The translations under genes were made by a program, and so were the position numbers. This document shows positions 41,590 to 54,835 of a DNA stretch of 64,000 nucleotides, one piece after another. The notes under the pieces were generated by a model that saw nothing but the letters and a program-made list of their open reading frames with translations, made no database searches and had not been told where the DNA came from. This stretch comes from Sabellastarte sp. h YS-2021 (taxonomy: Eukaryota; Annelida; Polychaeta; Sabellida; Sabellidae), in contig OZ024929.1 of NCBI GenBank assembly GCA_964017235.1, positions 110,345,793 to 110,409,792 of the forward strand, given 5' to 3'. The stretch's first letter is position 1. Each line of letters begins with the position of its first letter.

Positions 41590-42640
41590 GCTTAATAAGA
41601 AATTCTGGACTTCATATTTCATCATTAATATTAATGAGGCAAGTCTGTGGACAGGAAGTTCACTGATATTTAATCTTAAACCAGTTTTTCTTTGAAATTT
41701 ATAATATACTAGTACTGGGTATCTGGAATATACGCGGTCAGGAAGATATGCAGTCAATATTGGAAGATTTGCAGTAAATATTTGGAAGATTCGCGGTAAA
41801 TATATTATAGATTCGTGGTTAATAATATTTTATAAATTGATATGCTGCTTTAAGAGGAAAAGTACCAGTAACTGCCTAATTAATATTAATGAGCAAATAT
41901 AAGGTCACGGCAGTTCTTTTAGGGGTTTCCTGACAATATTTTATAACAGAAATTATTGGTATCCGGCGATAATTGGTAGCAAGGCAGTATAACCTAAATA
42001 AACTAATATAGTGTAAATTTTGGTACTTTATAAGAATCGGAACCGGACCAATTTACGGACCGCCCTTACCACCGCCCAGCCAATCAGAGAACAGATGCTG
42101 GTCCGGGTAAAAACCCCCCAATTCAAAACACTGGAAAATCAAGGGCTGAGTTAAAGTACCTGTAAAATGCTCAATATTTGCTTGATTTTAATAAGACAAC
42201 CACCAAATTGTTTATTATTGAGTGTAGAATAGTCGTAGATAGATAATTAAACTGGAAACATAACACTAGCCACTAACAGAAAGACTGGTTTAAGATGAAA
42301 ACTACCAGCATATTTCCTGTTCACGGACCTACCTCATTAATATTAATGAGCAAATACCGGTATGCGAAGACACAGCAGTTCTTTGAGGGGGTTTCGTGTC
42401 ACTGATCGCTTCAGCCATGGGCGATATTAGAAGATTTTACCTAAATATGCAGATTTCGACATTTTCGGAAATATTTCTTCTTACACATCAATAAGCGACA
42501 TATTTTATATTTATTTTATTATTTCTTTCATATTTAACCCTTTTCTTACGTCTTCTGGCAATATTTGAAGGTTTGAAGTGATAGATCTCGAAAATAGAGG
42601 AATGCGCATGCGTGGATGGTGGGCTTGCAAAAGCTTTTCA
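41590..42640. other. Intronic AT-rich region with short dispersed repeats
   Basis: 'ttaatattaatgag' occurs at about 41626, 41881 and 42336. Around 41740-41820 a unit of about 30 bp (ggaagatttgcagtaaatat) repeats. An NRF1-type TGCGCATGCG at 42603-42612 and a CCAAT box (agccaatcaga) near 42078 hint at a regulatory patch. Confidence 0.4.
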
Positions 42641-42869
42641 GACTGGTACCCTGAATAATATTTTTCAACGAAAACGACTCCCCGAGAAGTGGGTATGCAA
42701 CCTGATCATAAAAATCAAAATAAAATTGAAATCTTAACAAGCATTTTAGATTGGTACCCTAAGTTATATTCCCTTGATTTGAAAAAGTTTGGCAATATAT
42801 TGGCCAAGATACTACTTTTAAAAGTTAGTATGTACAGCAATGAACAGGAAATGCAAAATACAATGCAGA

Positions 42870-45800
42870 GTACCTATCATAAAATGACTTTGGCTGTTGC
42901 TCTTGCATGAGGCATAAAAATTACAACTTTAACCCTTGACAAAATTAAATCCACATAATAAAGAAGTCCGTATTTAAATATCCCTAACTCTATATCATTT
43001 TATTGTGTTATAGTATATTAATTATATCATATTTATTACAATAACTGGTGTGACTTTTAAAAAATATTTGAAGAACACGAACACCTGTTGTGATCCACAA
43101 TCTTGCTGGAACTCTGTTTAAAATAATTTTTGTGATTGTTTTATTGAAGCTAGCAATATAATATCTATACCAATTTAAAGGCAAATTTCTAGAGGTTATC
43201 TTCCTTTTGATTTGAGGAAAATTGGTCCAATATTAAGATAATTCTTTTAAGAATTACTATGCACAGCAAATAATAATAAACAACATTTTTCTCTGTGACT
43301 TGTGTATCAAATTTAATACAATAAAAATGACATCAAACACTAAATATGTGTGATTAACTGAGAAGAAAGGCAGGCTTTATCACTTGTGCTACCTTTAGTG
43401 GCAATAGTTTAGTGCTTCAGATATGATTTCTTAGGCTTCACAAAATAGAATGTCCTTGTGGGTTAGCAGGTTTGACATCTAATGATAGGCTGTCACCTCT
43501 GTGTAGGTATGACTCCCCCAAATGACAATGCAGATTACCTGTCATAATATGACCCTGGCTGTTGCTGTTGCATGAGACATAAAAATCACAACTTTGACCT
43601 TTGATAAAATTAAATCCACATAATAAAGAAGTCCGTCTTTAAATATCCCTAACTCTATATCATTTTATTGTGTTATAGTATATTAATTATATCATATTTA
43701 TTGCAATAACTGGTCAGACTTTTTAAAAAATATTTGAAGAATACGAACACCTGTTGTGATCCACAATCTTGCTGGAACTCTGTTTAAAATAATTTTTGTG
43801 ATTGTTTTATTGAAGCTAGCAATATAATATCTATACCAATTTAAAGGCAAATTTCTAGAGGTTATCTTCCTTTTGATTTGAGGAAAATTGGTCCAATATT
43901 AAGATAATTGTTTTAAAAATTACTATGCACAGCAAATAATAATAAATAATATTCTTCTCCGTGACTTGTGTATGGAATTTAATGTAATAAAAATGACATC
44001 AAACACTAAATATGTGTGATTAACTGAGAGGAAAGGCAGGCTTTATCACTTGTGCTATTTTTAGTAACAATAGTTCAGTGCTTCAGATATGATTTCTTAT
44101 GCTTGACAAAATAGAATGTCCTTGTGGGTTAGCAGGTTTGACATCTAATGATAGGCTGTCACCTCTGTGTAGGTATGACTCCCCCAAATGACAATGTAGA
44201 TTACCTGTCATAATATGACCCTGGCTGTTGCTGTTGCATGAGACATAAAAATCACAACTTTGACCTTTGATAAAATTAAATCCACATAATAAAGAAGTCC
44301 GTCTTTAAATATCCCTAACTCTATATCATTTTATTGTGTTATAGTATATTAATTATATCATATTTATTGCAATAACTGGTCAGACTTTTTAAAAAATATT
44401 TGAAGAATACGAACACCTGTTGTGATCCACAATCTTGCTGGAACTCTGTTTAAAATAATTTTTGTGATTGTTTTATTGAAGCTAGCAATATAATATCTAT
44501 ACCAATTTAAAGGCAAATTTCTAGAGGTTATCTTCCTTTTGATTTGAGGAAAATTGGTCCAATATTAAGATAATTCTTTTCAAAATTACTATGCACAGCA
44601 AATAATAATAAATAATATTCTTCTCTGTGACTTGTGTATGGAATTTAATGTAATAAAAATGACTTCAAACACTAAATATGTGTGATTAACTGAGAGGAAA
44701 GGCAGGCTTTATCACTTGTGCTACCTTTAGTGGCAATAGTTTAGTGCTTCAGATATGATTTCTTATGCTTGACAAAATAGAATGTCCTTGTGGGTTAGCT
44801 GATTTGACATCTAATGATAGGCTGTCACCTCTGTGTAGGTATGACTCCCCCAAATGACAATGCAGAGTACCTGTCATAATATGACCCTGGCTGTTGCTGT
44901 TGCATGAGACATAAAAATCACAACTTTGACCTTTGATAAAATTAAATCCACATAATAAAGAAGTCCGTATTTAAATATCCCTATATATAACTCTATATCA
45001 TTTTATTGTGTTATAGTATATTAATTATATCATATTTATTGCAATAACTGGTCAGACTGTTTAAAAAATATTTGAAGAATACGAACACCTGTTGTGATCC
45101 ACAATCTTGCTGGAACTCTGTTTAAAATAATTTTTGTGATTGTTTTATTGAAGCTAGCAATATAATATCTATACCAATTTAAAGGCAAATTTCTAGAGGT
45201 TATCTTCCTTTTGATTTGAGGAAAATTGGTCCAATATTAAGATAATTGTTTTAAAAATTACTATGCACAGCAACTAATAATAAATAATATTCTTCTCTGT
45301 GACTTGTGTATGAAATTTAATGCAATAAAAATGACATCAAACAATAAATATGTGTGATTAACTGAGAGGAAAACAAGGCTTTATCACTTGTGCTACCTTT
45401 AGTTGGAATAGTTTAGTGCTTCAGATATGATTTCTTTTGCTTGACAAAATAGAATGTCCTTGTGGGTTAGCTGGTTTGACATCTAATGATAGGCTGTCAC
45501 CTCTGTGTAGGTATGACTCCCCCAAATGACAATGCAGAGTACCTGTCATAATATGACCCTGACTGTTGCTGTTGCATGAGACATGAAAATTACAACTTTG
45601 TCCTTTGACAAAATTAAATCCACATAATAAAGAAGTCCATATTTGAATATTCCTAACTCTACATCATTTTATTGTGTTATAGACTTATAGTATATTAATT
45701 ATTTCATATTTATTGCATGAACTGGTGTGACTTTTAAAAAATATTTGAAGAACACGAACACCTGTTGTGATCCACAATCTTGCTGGAACTCTGTTTAAAA

Positions 45801-48800
45801 TAGTTTTTGTGATTGTTTTATTGACGCTAGCAATATAATATCTATACCAATTTAAAGGCAAATTTCTAGAGGTTATCTTCCTTTTGATTTGAGGAAAATT
45901 GGTCCAATATTAAGATAATTCTTTTCAAAATTACTATGCACAGCAAATAATAATAAATAATATTCTTCTCTGTGACTTGTGTATGGAATTTAATGTAATA
46001 AAAATGACCTCAAACACTAAATATGTGTGATTAACTGAGAGGAAAGGCAGGCTTTATCACTTGTGCTACCTTTAGTGGCAATAGTTTAGTGCTTCAGATA
46101 TGATTTCTTATGCTTGACAAAATAGAATGTCCTTGTGGGTTAGCAGGTTTGACATCTAATGATAGGCTGTTATCTTTGTGTACGTATGACTCCCCCCAAA
46201 TGACAATGCAGAGTACCTGTTATAATATGACCCTGGCTGTTGCTGTTGGATGAGACATAAAAATCACAACTTTGACCTTTGACAAAACTAAATCCACATA
46301 ATAAAGAAGTCCATATTGAAATATCCCTAACTCTATATCATTTTATTGTGTTATAGTATATTAATTATATCATATTTATTGCAATAACTGGTCAGACTTT
46401 TTAAAAAATATTTGAAGAATACAAACACCTGTTGTGATCCACAATCTTGCTGGAACTCTGTTAAAAATAATTTTTGTGATTGTTTTATTGAAGCTAGCAA
46501 TATAATATCTATACCAATTTAAAGGCAAATTTCTAGAGGTTATCTTCCTTTTGATTTGAGGAAAATTGGTCCAATATTAAGATAATTGTTTTAAAAATTA
46601 CTATGCACAGCAACTAATAATAAATAATATTCTTCTCTGTGACTTGTGTATGGAATTTAATGCAATAAAAATGACATCAAACACTAAATATGTGTGATTA
46701 ACTGAGAGGAAAGGCAGGCTTTATCACTTGTGCTATTTTTAGTAACAATAGTTCAGTGCTTCAGATATGATTTCTTATGCTTGACAAAATAGAATGTCCT
46801 TGTGGGTTAGCAGGTTTGACATCTAATGATAGGCTGTCACCTCTGTGTAGGTATGACTCCCCCAAATGACAATGCAGATTACCTGTCATAATATGACCCT
46901 GGCTGTTGCTGTTGCATGAGACATAAAAATCACAACTTTGACCTTTGATAAAATTAAATCCACATAATAAAGAAGTCCGTCTTTAAATATCCCTAACTCT
47001 ATATCATTTTATTGTGTTATAGTATATTAATTATATCATATTTATTGCAATAACTGGTCAGACTTTTTAAAAAATATTTGAAGAATACGAACACCTGTTG
47101 TGATCCACAATCTTGCTGGAACTCTGTTTAAAATAATTTTTGTGATTGTTTTATTGAAGCTAGCAATATAATATCTATACCATTTTAAAGGCAAATTTCT
47201 AGAGGTTATCTTCCTTTTGATTTGAGGAAAATTGGTCCAATATTAAGATAATTCTTTTAAAAATTACCATGCACAGCAAATAATAATAAATAATATTCTT
47301 CTCTGTGACTTGTGGATGGAATTTAATGCAATAAAAATGACATTAAACACTAAATATGTGTGATTAACTGAGAGGAAAGGCAGGCTTTATCACTTGTGCT
47401 ACCTTTAGTGGCAATAGTTTAGTGCTTCAGATATGATTTCTTATGCTTGACAAAATAGAATGTCCTTGTGGGTTAGCAGGTTTGACATCTAGTGATAGCC
47501 TGTCACCTCTGTGTACGTAGTGACTCCCCCAAATGGCAATGCAGAGTACCTGTTATAATATGACCCTGGCTGTTGCTGTTGCATGAGACATAAAAATCAC
47601 AACTTTGACCTTTGACAAAATTAAATCCACATAATGAAGAAGTCCATATTTAAATATCCCTAACTCTATATCATTTTATTGTGTTATAGTATATTAATTA
47701 TATCATATTTATTGCAATAACTGGAGTGACTTTTTAAAATATTTGAAGAACACGAACACCTGTTGTGATCCACAATCTTGCTGGAACTCTGTTTAAAATA
47801 ATTTTTGAGATTGTTTTATTGAAGCTAGCAATATAATATCTATACCAATTTAAAGGCAAATTTCTAGAGGTTATATATGTTCCTTTTGATTTGAGGAAAA
47901 TTGGTCTAATATTAAGATAATTCTTTTAAAAATTACTATGCACAGCAAATAATAATAAACAATATTCTTCTCTGTGACTTGTGTATGGAATTTAATGTAA
48001 TAAAAATGACATCAAACAATAAATATGTGTGATTAACTGAGAGGAAAACAAGGCTTTATCACTTGTGCTACCTTTAGTTGGAATAGTTTAGTGCTTCAGA
48101 TATGATTTCTTATGCTTGACAAAATAGAATGTCCTTGTGGGTTAGCTGGTTTGACATCTAATGATAGGCTGTCACCTCTGTGTAGGTATGACTCCCCCAA
48201 ATGACAATGCAGAGTACCTGTTATAATATGTCCCTGGCTGTTGCATGAGACATAAAAATCACAACTTTGACCTGTGACAAAATTAAATCCACATAATAAA
48301 GAAGTCCGTCTTTAAATATCCCTAACTCTATATCATTTTATTGTGTTATAGTATATTAATTATATCATATTTATTGCAATAACTGGTCAGACTTTTTAAA
48401 AAATATTTGAAGAATACGAACACCTGTTGTGATCCACAATCTTGCTGGAACTCTGTTTAAAATAATTTTTGTGATTGTTTTATTGAAGCTAGCAATATAA
48501 TATCTATACCATTTTCAAGGCAAATTTCTAGAGGTTATCTTCCTTTTGATTTGAGGAAAATTGGTCCAATATTAAGATAATTCTTTTAAAAATTACTATG
48601 CACAGCAAATAATAATAAATAATATTCTTCTCTGTGACTTGTGGATGGAATTTAATGCAATAAAAATGACATCAAACACTAAATATGTGTGATTAACTGA
48701 GAGGAAAGGCAGGCTTTATCACTTGTGCTACCTTTAGTGGCAATAGTTTAGTGCTTCAGATATGATTTCTTATGCTTGACAAAATAGAATGTCCTTGTGG

Positions 48801-49740
48801 GTTAGCAGGTTTGACATCTAGTGATAGCCTGTCACCTCTGTGTACGTAGTGACTCCCCCAAATGGCAATGCAGAGTACCTGTTATAATATGACCCTGGCT
48901 GTTGCTGTTGCATGAGACATAAAAATCACAACTTTGACCTTTGACAAAATTAAATCCACATAATGAAGAAGTCCATATTTAAATATCCCTAACTCTATAT
49001 CATTTTATTGTGTTATAGTATATTAATTATATCATATTTATTGCAATAACTGGAGTGACTTTTTAAAATATTTGAAGAACACGAACACCTGTTGTGATCC
49101 ACAATCTTGCTGGAACTCTGTTTAAAATAATTTTTGAGATTGTTTTATTGAAGCTAGCAATATAATATCTATACCAATTTAAAGGCAAATTTCTAGAGGT
49201 TATATATGTTCCTTTTGATTTGAGGAAAATTGGTCTAATATTAAGATAATTCTTTTAAAAATTACTATGCACAGCAAATAATAATAAACAATATTCTTCT
49301 CTGTGACTTGTGTATGGAATTTAATGTAATAAAAATGACATCAAACAATAAATATGTGTGATTAACTGAGAGGAAAACAAGGCTTTATCACTTGTGCTAC
49401 CTTTAGTTGGAATAGTTTAGTGCTTCAGATATGATTTCTTATGCTTGACAAAATAGAATGTCCTTGTGGGTTAGCTGGTTTGACATCTAATGATAGGCTG
49501 TCACCTCTGTGTAGGTATGACTCCCCCAAATGACAATGCAGAGTACCTGTTATAATATGTCCCTGGCTGTTGCATGAGACATAAAAATCACAACTTTGAC
49601 CTGTGACAAAATTAAATCCACATGAGTTGTTTTCATATCACACAGAGAACTTAGACCACAGTGCTTTGACCTTTGACAAAATTAAATCCACATAATAAAG
49701 AAGTCCATATTTAACTATCCCCCACCTCTATATCAATTTT
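42870..49740 (+). repeat. 667-bp AT-rich satellite, about ten units
   Basis: The anchor 'aataaagaagtcc' recurs near 42964, 43628, 44295, 44960, 45631, 46304, 46972, 47638, 48301, 48969 and 49700, giving 663-673 bp spacing. Units share catttattgcaataactggt-like, tgttgtgatccacaatcttg and gataggctgtcacctctgtg blocks. There is no long ORF. Two adjacent units (46972-48300) are duplicated almost exactly as 48301-49630. Confidence 0.95.
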
Positions 49741-49799
49741 ATTGTGTCATAATATATTTATATCATATATTAACAAATAAATACATAAATATCGACACA

Positions 49800-50060
49800 A
49801 CATAAAGGGCTGTAGTCACAAAAGGGATCAAGCTGAAGTGTCAAAAAGTGTCTAGTTGTTTATAATAAGCTTGAGCTGATTTTTGTCTCAAGCTAAAGCC
49901 TGGCAGGAGATAATATATATAGACAGATCACCAAGGGCTGTAAGGGATCAAGCTCAAATTGAGCAAAAATCAGCTCAAGTGGCTAGCTATGTATAGTAAG
50001 CTTGAGCTGATTTTTTATTCAGCCTGAGCTTGACAAATTATAGTTGATTAAAGCCTGTAA
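49800..50060 (+). repeat. Diverged tandem pair of ~140 bp
   Basis: 'gggatcaagct...agcttgagctgattttt' occurs twice in tandem. The segment gcttgagctga also pairs with its inverse, tcagctcaag. Confidence 0.55.
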
Positions 50061-50124
50061 AAATATGCACTAGTGATTTGTATGCTTAAACATTTCAGAA
50101 TATAGTATTGCATGATTATTGTCA

Positions 50125-50345
50125 TTGTCTCCTGAAAATATTTTCGGTTCACACAACTTACAATTTCCCAGGGGGTCTCAGAAGAAAAATAGACAGGGTA
50201 CCAGACTAATCAAAAGACGTTTTTCATAAAGGTTTAGTAAATATTTTCGGTTCACACAACTCACAATTTCCTGGGGCTCACAGAAGAAAAAATAGACAGG
50301 GTACCAGACTAATCAAAAGACGTTTTTTCAGAGTTTTAGTAGATT
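50125..50345 (+). repeat. Tandem duplication of ~108 bp
   Basis: 'aatattttcggttcacacaa' through 'ccagactaatcaaaagacgt' occurs at 50136 and again at about 50238 with few changes. Confidence 0.8.
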
Positions 50346-50426
50346 TTACTAAATAAAAGATGTTTTCAAGAGAAACGTGGTCCAGATAGATCTTATCAGC
50401 ACAGTTCATTTCCTGTTTGTAATTAG

Positions 50427-50603
50427 GTTGCTGAGGTCAATAATAAAAATCCCTCCACAAATCTTAAAAACAAAAGATCGAAAACTGTGAAAGCTACAAA
50501 ACGTTTACTAGTTGAAATTATTCAAAACGATCCGAAAATGGCAATTAGTTTCCACTCGAAACGCCAGAAATTCATGAAGAAAGACGCGAAAAATCCCATA
50601 ACA
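50427..50603 (+). CDS. Candidate exon: basic linker upstream of PHD-like finger
   Basis: The acceptor TTTGTAATTAG opens a frame VAEVNNKNPSTNLKNKRSKT and then TKRLLVEIIQNDPKMAISFH, continuing Lys/Arg-rich. A donor ACA|GTATCT at 50603 keeps phase 0 and joins the next exon. The alternative donor at 50674 (AAAG|GTACAC) changes phase, which would put exon 51142 out of its Cys-rich frame. The first option is preferred for that reason. Confidence 0.45.
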
Positions 50604-50604
50604 G

Positions 50605-50640
50605 TATCTAGGGTTGGCCCGAGATGGCCAACCCTAGATA
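50605..50640. repeat. Perfect 15-bp-arm hairpin
   Basis: TATCTAGGGTTGGCC, a 6-nt loop, then GGCCAACCCTAGATA. It begins at the putative splice donor. A related TATCTAGGGTTTGGC lies at about 41563 next to the end of the upstream candidate exon. Confidence 0.85.
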
Positions 50641-50893
50641 AAAAAAAAGGAAAAGAATCCAGAAAGAGACAAAGGTACACAGCTATAAATAATTATTTCT
50701 TAAGCAGGCACTATGGAATATGAGACACACAGACTAATTACATAATTTAGCCATAAACTGACATGTAATAAACAAATTACTTTCCAAAATATTAGACAGT
50801 TTCAACCAAGAAATGATAAGCAATTCCTTAGAAAAAAGGTTATAGTAATACTTATGCCATTGACAGTATAGCAGTATTTGAATTTTTTTCTAG

Positions 50894-50968
50894 ACAACCA
50901 AACATATGGATTCTAGAGCCAAGAAGGATTGTCAGTCAAATCAGAAAGGTGTCCAGGAAGTTTTTGAT
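50894..50968 (+). CDS. Candidate exon joining to PHD-like finger
   Basis: A 75-nt exon between the acceptor TTTTTTTCTAG and the donor GTAAGT. In phase 0 it reads TTKHMDSRAKKDCQSNQKGV then QEVFD. Its length is a multiple of three, so a second frame is also open. Phase 0 is chosen because it leads into the Cys-rich frame of the next exon. Confidence 0.5.
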
Positions 50969-51141
50969 GTAAGTGAAAAACAGATTTCTATAACATTCAA
51001 CCAGTCATTCAAATGACACATCATAGTAGTGCATTATACATAACTCATAAGCAATGAAGGTACTGTGTCATCTTTGCAAAGGTTCCTAAGAAATAATAAT
51101 CATTTCATATTTACATCAACCGCCACGTTGTTATTTTACAG

Positions 51142-51321
51142 GAAAGCATATGTCACATATGCATTAAAGAGGTACCCCCCCTCAAGAAATGCAGAGGCAA
51201 AGGCATCAGCAAATTGATCCACTGGCTGTCCTGCGACGTTTGCTATCACTGCACATGTTGTGGTGTAAAACACACCAATATTCCTGATGCATACATTTGT
51301 GACAAATGCAAATCAATTTGA
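51142..51321 (+). CDS. Terminal exon with Cys-rich PHD-like zinc finger
   Basis: After the acceptor TTATTTTACAG the frame encodes 59 residues and a TGA: ESICHICIKEVPP..., then a WLSCDVCYHCTCCGV core, then AYICDKCKSI-stop. The order C-x2-C ... W-x2-C-x2-C ... C-C ... Y-x-C-x2-C resembles a PHD/treble-clef finger that binds two zinc ions. The usual aromatic and His ligands after the third Cys pair are altered. PHD-like fingers of this kind end several pogo-type transposases and their domesticated derivatives. With the charged exon upstream this suggests the same gene. The assignment to a named gene is not possible. Confidence 0.6.
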   Translation, partial: ESICHICIKEVPPLKKCRGKGISKLIHWLSCDVCYHCTCCGVKHTNIPDAYICDKCKSI

Positions 51322-52985
51322 ATAAGATCAATTCATGTATTTTGACATGTTTTTAATCCTCTTTACATATGTGCAAACACAAACCTCCAAAACAGTGACC
51401 TTCATTAAACATCTTCAGAAATATTATTTAGTTTTGCTGTAATCATAATGGTTACTTTTATTCACATTGGAGATTTTAAAAAGCACATGTGACACAGACA
51501 CATTGTACCTGATAAATTTTAAGTTATGTTAAAAAACAGGCATTAACTTTAATATCTTATAACTCATATTTAACTCTCTGGAGTATGGAAATGAGCTGTG
51601 GACATCTTATGCCTTGTTTATGATGTGAAATCTGTATTATAGACCATTACAAGCAATATATAGTAAACTTGTGCAGTAACTATCATGAATGAAACAAGTT
51701 TGGAAATATTCGTAATGTAAATTTAGCTATGTGGAACATGCATAAAGACTATTCATTCCATGCTTTGGCTGTTGGAACTGCCTCACATGGTACAATTGCT
51801 GTAGATGAACATTTAAACTTATACCATTCCAATTCCTTATGTGTTCACTAATATAATCTATAGGTCATACAGTCTATCACTTGAAATAGTTATGTGCCTT
51901 TTCCTATTTTGGTCTGCAGTTTTTATATTCCCCCTCAAAGAACTCTCCACATTTGGATTTAGTGGGACCCTAACAATTCTCTCAAAAAATTAATCAAAAC
52001 TGAGAAAAAACAATTTATCATCCAATACATATTTAATGAAGGATTTACATTAATTTCATCATTAGGTGCTGCATTACACATTTTTAACGGCATATTTGTC
52101 TGTCTGGAGTATGCAAATGAGGTGTGGCCAACTTATGCCTTGTTTATCATGTAGAAACTCAATTATCCTCCAATGAAACCAGTGTACGGTAAACTTATTT
52201 TGTACCGTCAGCTGAGCAATTCTTCGTTTTTATGTTTGTAAAAGACTAATCCACTGATTGGTAGTGCCTTGCGAGTGCAAAACTCCGCCATATCGACGAA
52301 AACGCGAATTTCGTCCACGATCACAGCCAACTTACAACGGAAGGCAGTACATACGCTGTAACTTAGACCAAGACTTAAACCAGAGTTCCTCGCTACACAA
52401 AAAACTTCAATATTTGAAAATTACTGTCACTTTAAACTTTAAAATATCCACTTAAATGTATTAACAGTATAAAGCATTTAGGGGCAAGAACACAATTTTC
52501 TGTGTTTGCAGTAATATAGACACTTTTTCTGCACTTTCTGCACTTTTCTGCACTTCCTGTTTGTACAAACAATGATGAAATAAATTTTGGTAAATATATC
52601 CTATTTCTTTTAATGCGGGGCACATCCTTGATACTCAAGGTGGTAGCCTAGTACATGTTTAATGTCAAGATGTGTGCCATTTGTTGCCCTTCAGGACGTT
52701 TATGTTTTTTGCATACTTATGCCATCTGCCTCTCGCCAATACATCCATCTTTTAAAAATTGGCTGAGAGACAGATTAATCGGTCTACTGTAAGTGGACAG
52801 TAAAAACTCTTTAATATTGTCATAAAATGCAGGTGACAAACTTCACTGGGCCGACGAACTTCACTGGCTGAGCAGTAGATGTATTTCAACCAGATTTCAC
52901 CATTGGATTCAACCTGATTTCAAAGTTGCGTGCCTGCTGGGCCCCCACTACGTACATAGTACTACATACCATCCCCCATCACCTG
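51322..52985. other. Region without recognised gene
   Basis: It holds two diverged copies of a block of about 130 bp (gtctggagtatg.aaatgag, cttatgccttgtttat.atg) at 51530-51670 and 52065-52200. Small tandem 'tttctgcac' repeats occur near 52520. No supported coding region. Confidence 0.45.
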
Positions 52986-52991
52986 CACTCA

Positions 52992-54835
52992 CTTCAGCGC
53001 TGAGGATAATAATAATAATAGTAGGATTTATATAGCGCAAAATTGATGCAAATCCTCTAATGCGCTTGAGTCCAAGAAGGGAGAGTCCAGAGACAGGCAT
53101 GTGTCGACATCTAAAAAGCGCCCGCCAGGGTATAACTAAGGTGGGGGGTATGCCAGCCTGAACAAGTAGGTCTTTAGCTGGCTTCTGAAACCATCTATTG
53201 TTTGTTGAGATCTGACAGTCTGTGGCAGCTTGTTCCATTCGGCTGGTGCAGCTACTGCAAAGCCACGCCTTCCTATGTGCTTATTAGGGCGAGTTGAGGA
53301 GATAGATAGCCTGTTGCCACGAGTGAGACTGCTCGATCTTATTAAAGCTGAAAGATACGGGGGCTGTGAAAGATTAATAGCCTTGAATACCAAAAGGTTG
53401 TAATTAAACAGGATGCGATGTTGAATTGGGAGCCAGTGGAGTTTTTTCAAAAAGGGTGTAACATGACTCATTTTCTCAAGTCTGAAGATGATGCGACAAA
53501 GAGCATTCTGGACTCTCTGTAGTTTGGCTATGTTGGACTTGCTTACCCCATAGAGTAAAGAGTTACAGTAGTCTAGACGACTACTGACCATAGCGTTTGC
53601 CAGAAGTATTGCTGTCTCAACTCCAAGGAATTTGCGAATTCGTCGCAAATCACGAAGATGATAGTAACATGCTCTGCAAACCTTGGAAACATGATTGTCA
53701 AAGGAGTTGTCTGAGTCGAAAATAACACCCAGGTTTTTTACTTCCACTGACGGAGAGATATTGTTTTGGAGGAGTGGAACAGGAAAATTTGGTGCAAGTG
53801 ACTCTCTGATGGCTTTTTGACCTATAATGATAACGTCGTTTTTTTCTGGGTTTAGTTTTAGTTTGACACCGTCCATCCATTAATGTACAGACTTGAGACA
53901 CTCGGTCAGCTCTTCCATGCTAGAGTCAAAATTCCTGGAGTCAACTGCTAGGTAGATCTGGGTGTCATCGGCATATAGGTGATGAGTAACATTGAATTTT
54001 GAAATAACTTGACTGAGGGGACTAGTGTAGAGGGTGAAAAGTAGAGGACCCAGTACAGAGCCTTGGGGGACTCCGAAAGGGAGAATTACCGCCTCAGAGA
54101 AACTATCACCTATTTTAATTTTTTGTTTACGGTTGAAAGATACGATTTGATCCATGACAAAACAGTACCATCTTGACCAAACCAGTCATGCAAGCAGTCA
54201 TATAAAAGAGAGTGATCAATCGTATCAAACGCTGCTGATAGGTCTAATAACGTCAGGGCCACTGCCTTTCCTGAGTCCACTGAGAGAGCTATATCATTTT
54301 GAATCTTCAACAATGCGGTTTCAGTGGAGTGAGAACTCTTATAAGCAGACTGGTTGACATTTAAGAGCCCCTCGTGCGAAATAAATTCATTTAGCTGCTT
54401 TGCCACCACCTTCTCAATAAGTTTAGATATAAAGCTGAGGTTTGACACCGGCCTGTAGTTTTTGAGGATATTTCTAACAAGGCTCGGCTTCTTTTGAAGG
54501 GGGGTGACATATGCCATCTTAAAACAGTTGGGGAAACTACCTTCTGTGATTAAATAATTTACAATTTTAGTGATGGGGGTGATGAGAATATCAGCACACT
54601 CCTTGACCAGTGACGTCGGAATCGGGTCAAGGTCACATGATTTGGACAGTGAGGACTTTAGAATTTTGAGTAGTTCTTCCTCGGACACAGGTGTGAAAGA
54701 GGACAGAGTATTTTTAGTGGGGTTGGGTCTAGTAACTGAAGATGGTATTGATGACTGCAGTGTGGATCTTATCTTGAGGATTTTGTCAGGATGCCCCTCA
54801 GATTTGTTTATCCCGAAACAGAAGAAGGGATAACA
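52992..54835 (-). pseudogene. CR1/L2-like non-LTR retrotransposon, broken copy
   Basis: On the minus strand the EN-RT linker (SSFTPVSEEELLKIL), RT motifs (LLDLSAAFDTIDH, FGVPQGSVLGPLL, YADDTQIY) and the C-terminal region (KLKLNPEKNDVIIIG, LDYCNSLLYG, LKKLHWLPIQHRI) are present. A frameshift near 54130 and an in-frame stop at 53880 break the frame. The copy is truncated 5' near 54835 and ends 3' with GCGCTATATAAATCC and an (ATT)n tail at 52992-53020. It is related to, but distinct from, the 39-40.8 kb copy. Confidence 0.9.

Noticed and set aside
42689..42910. 73-codon plus-strand frame
   Set aside because: It overlaps the first satellite unit; there is no domain and the other units lack it.
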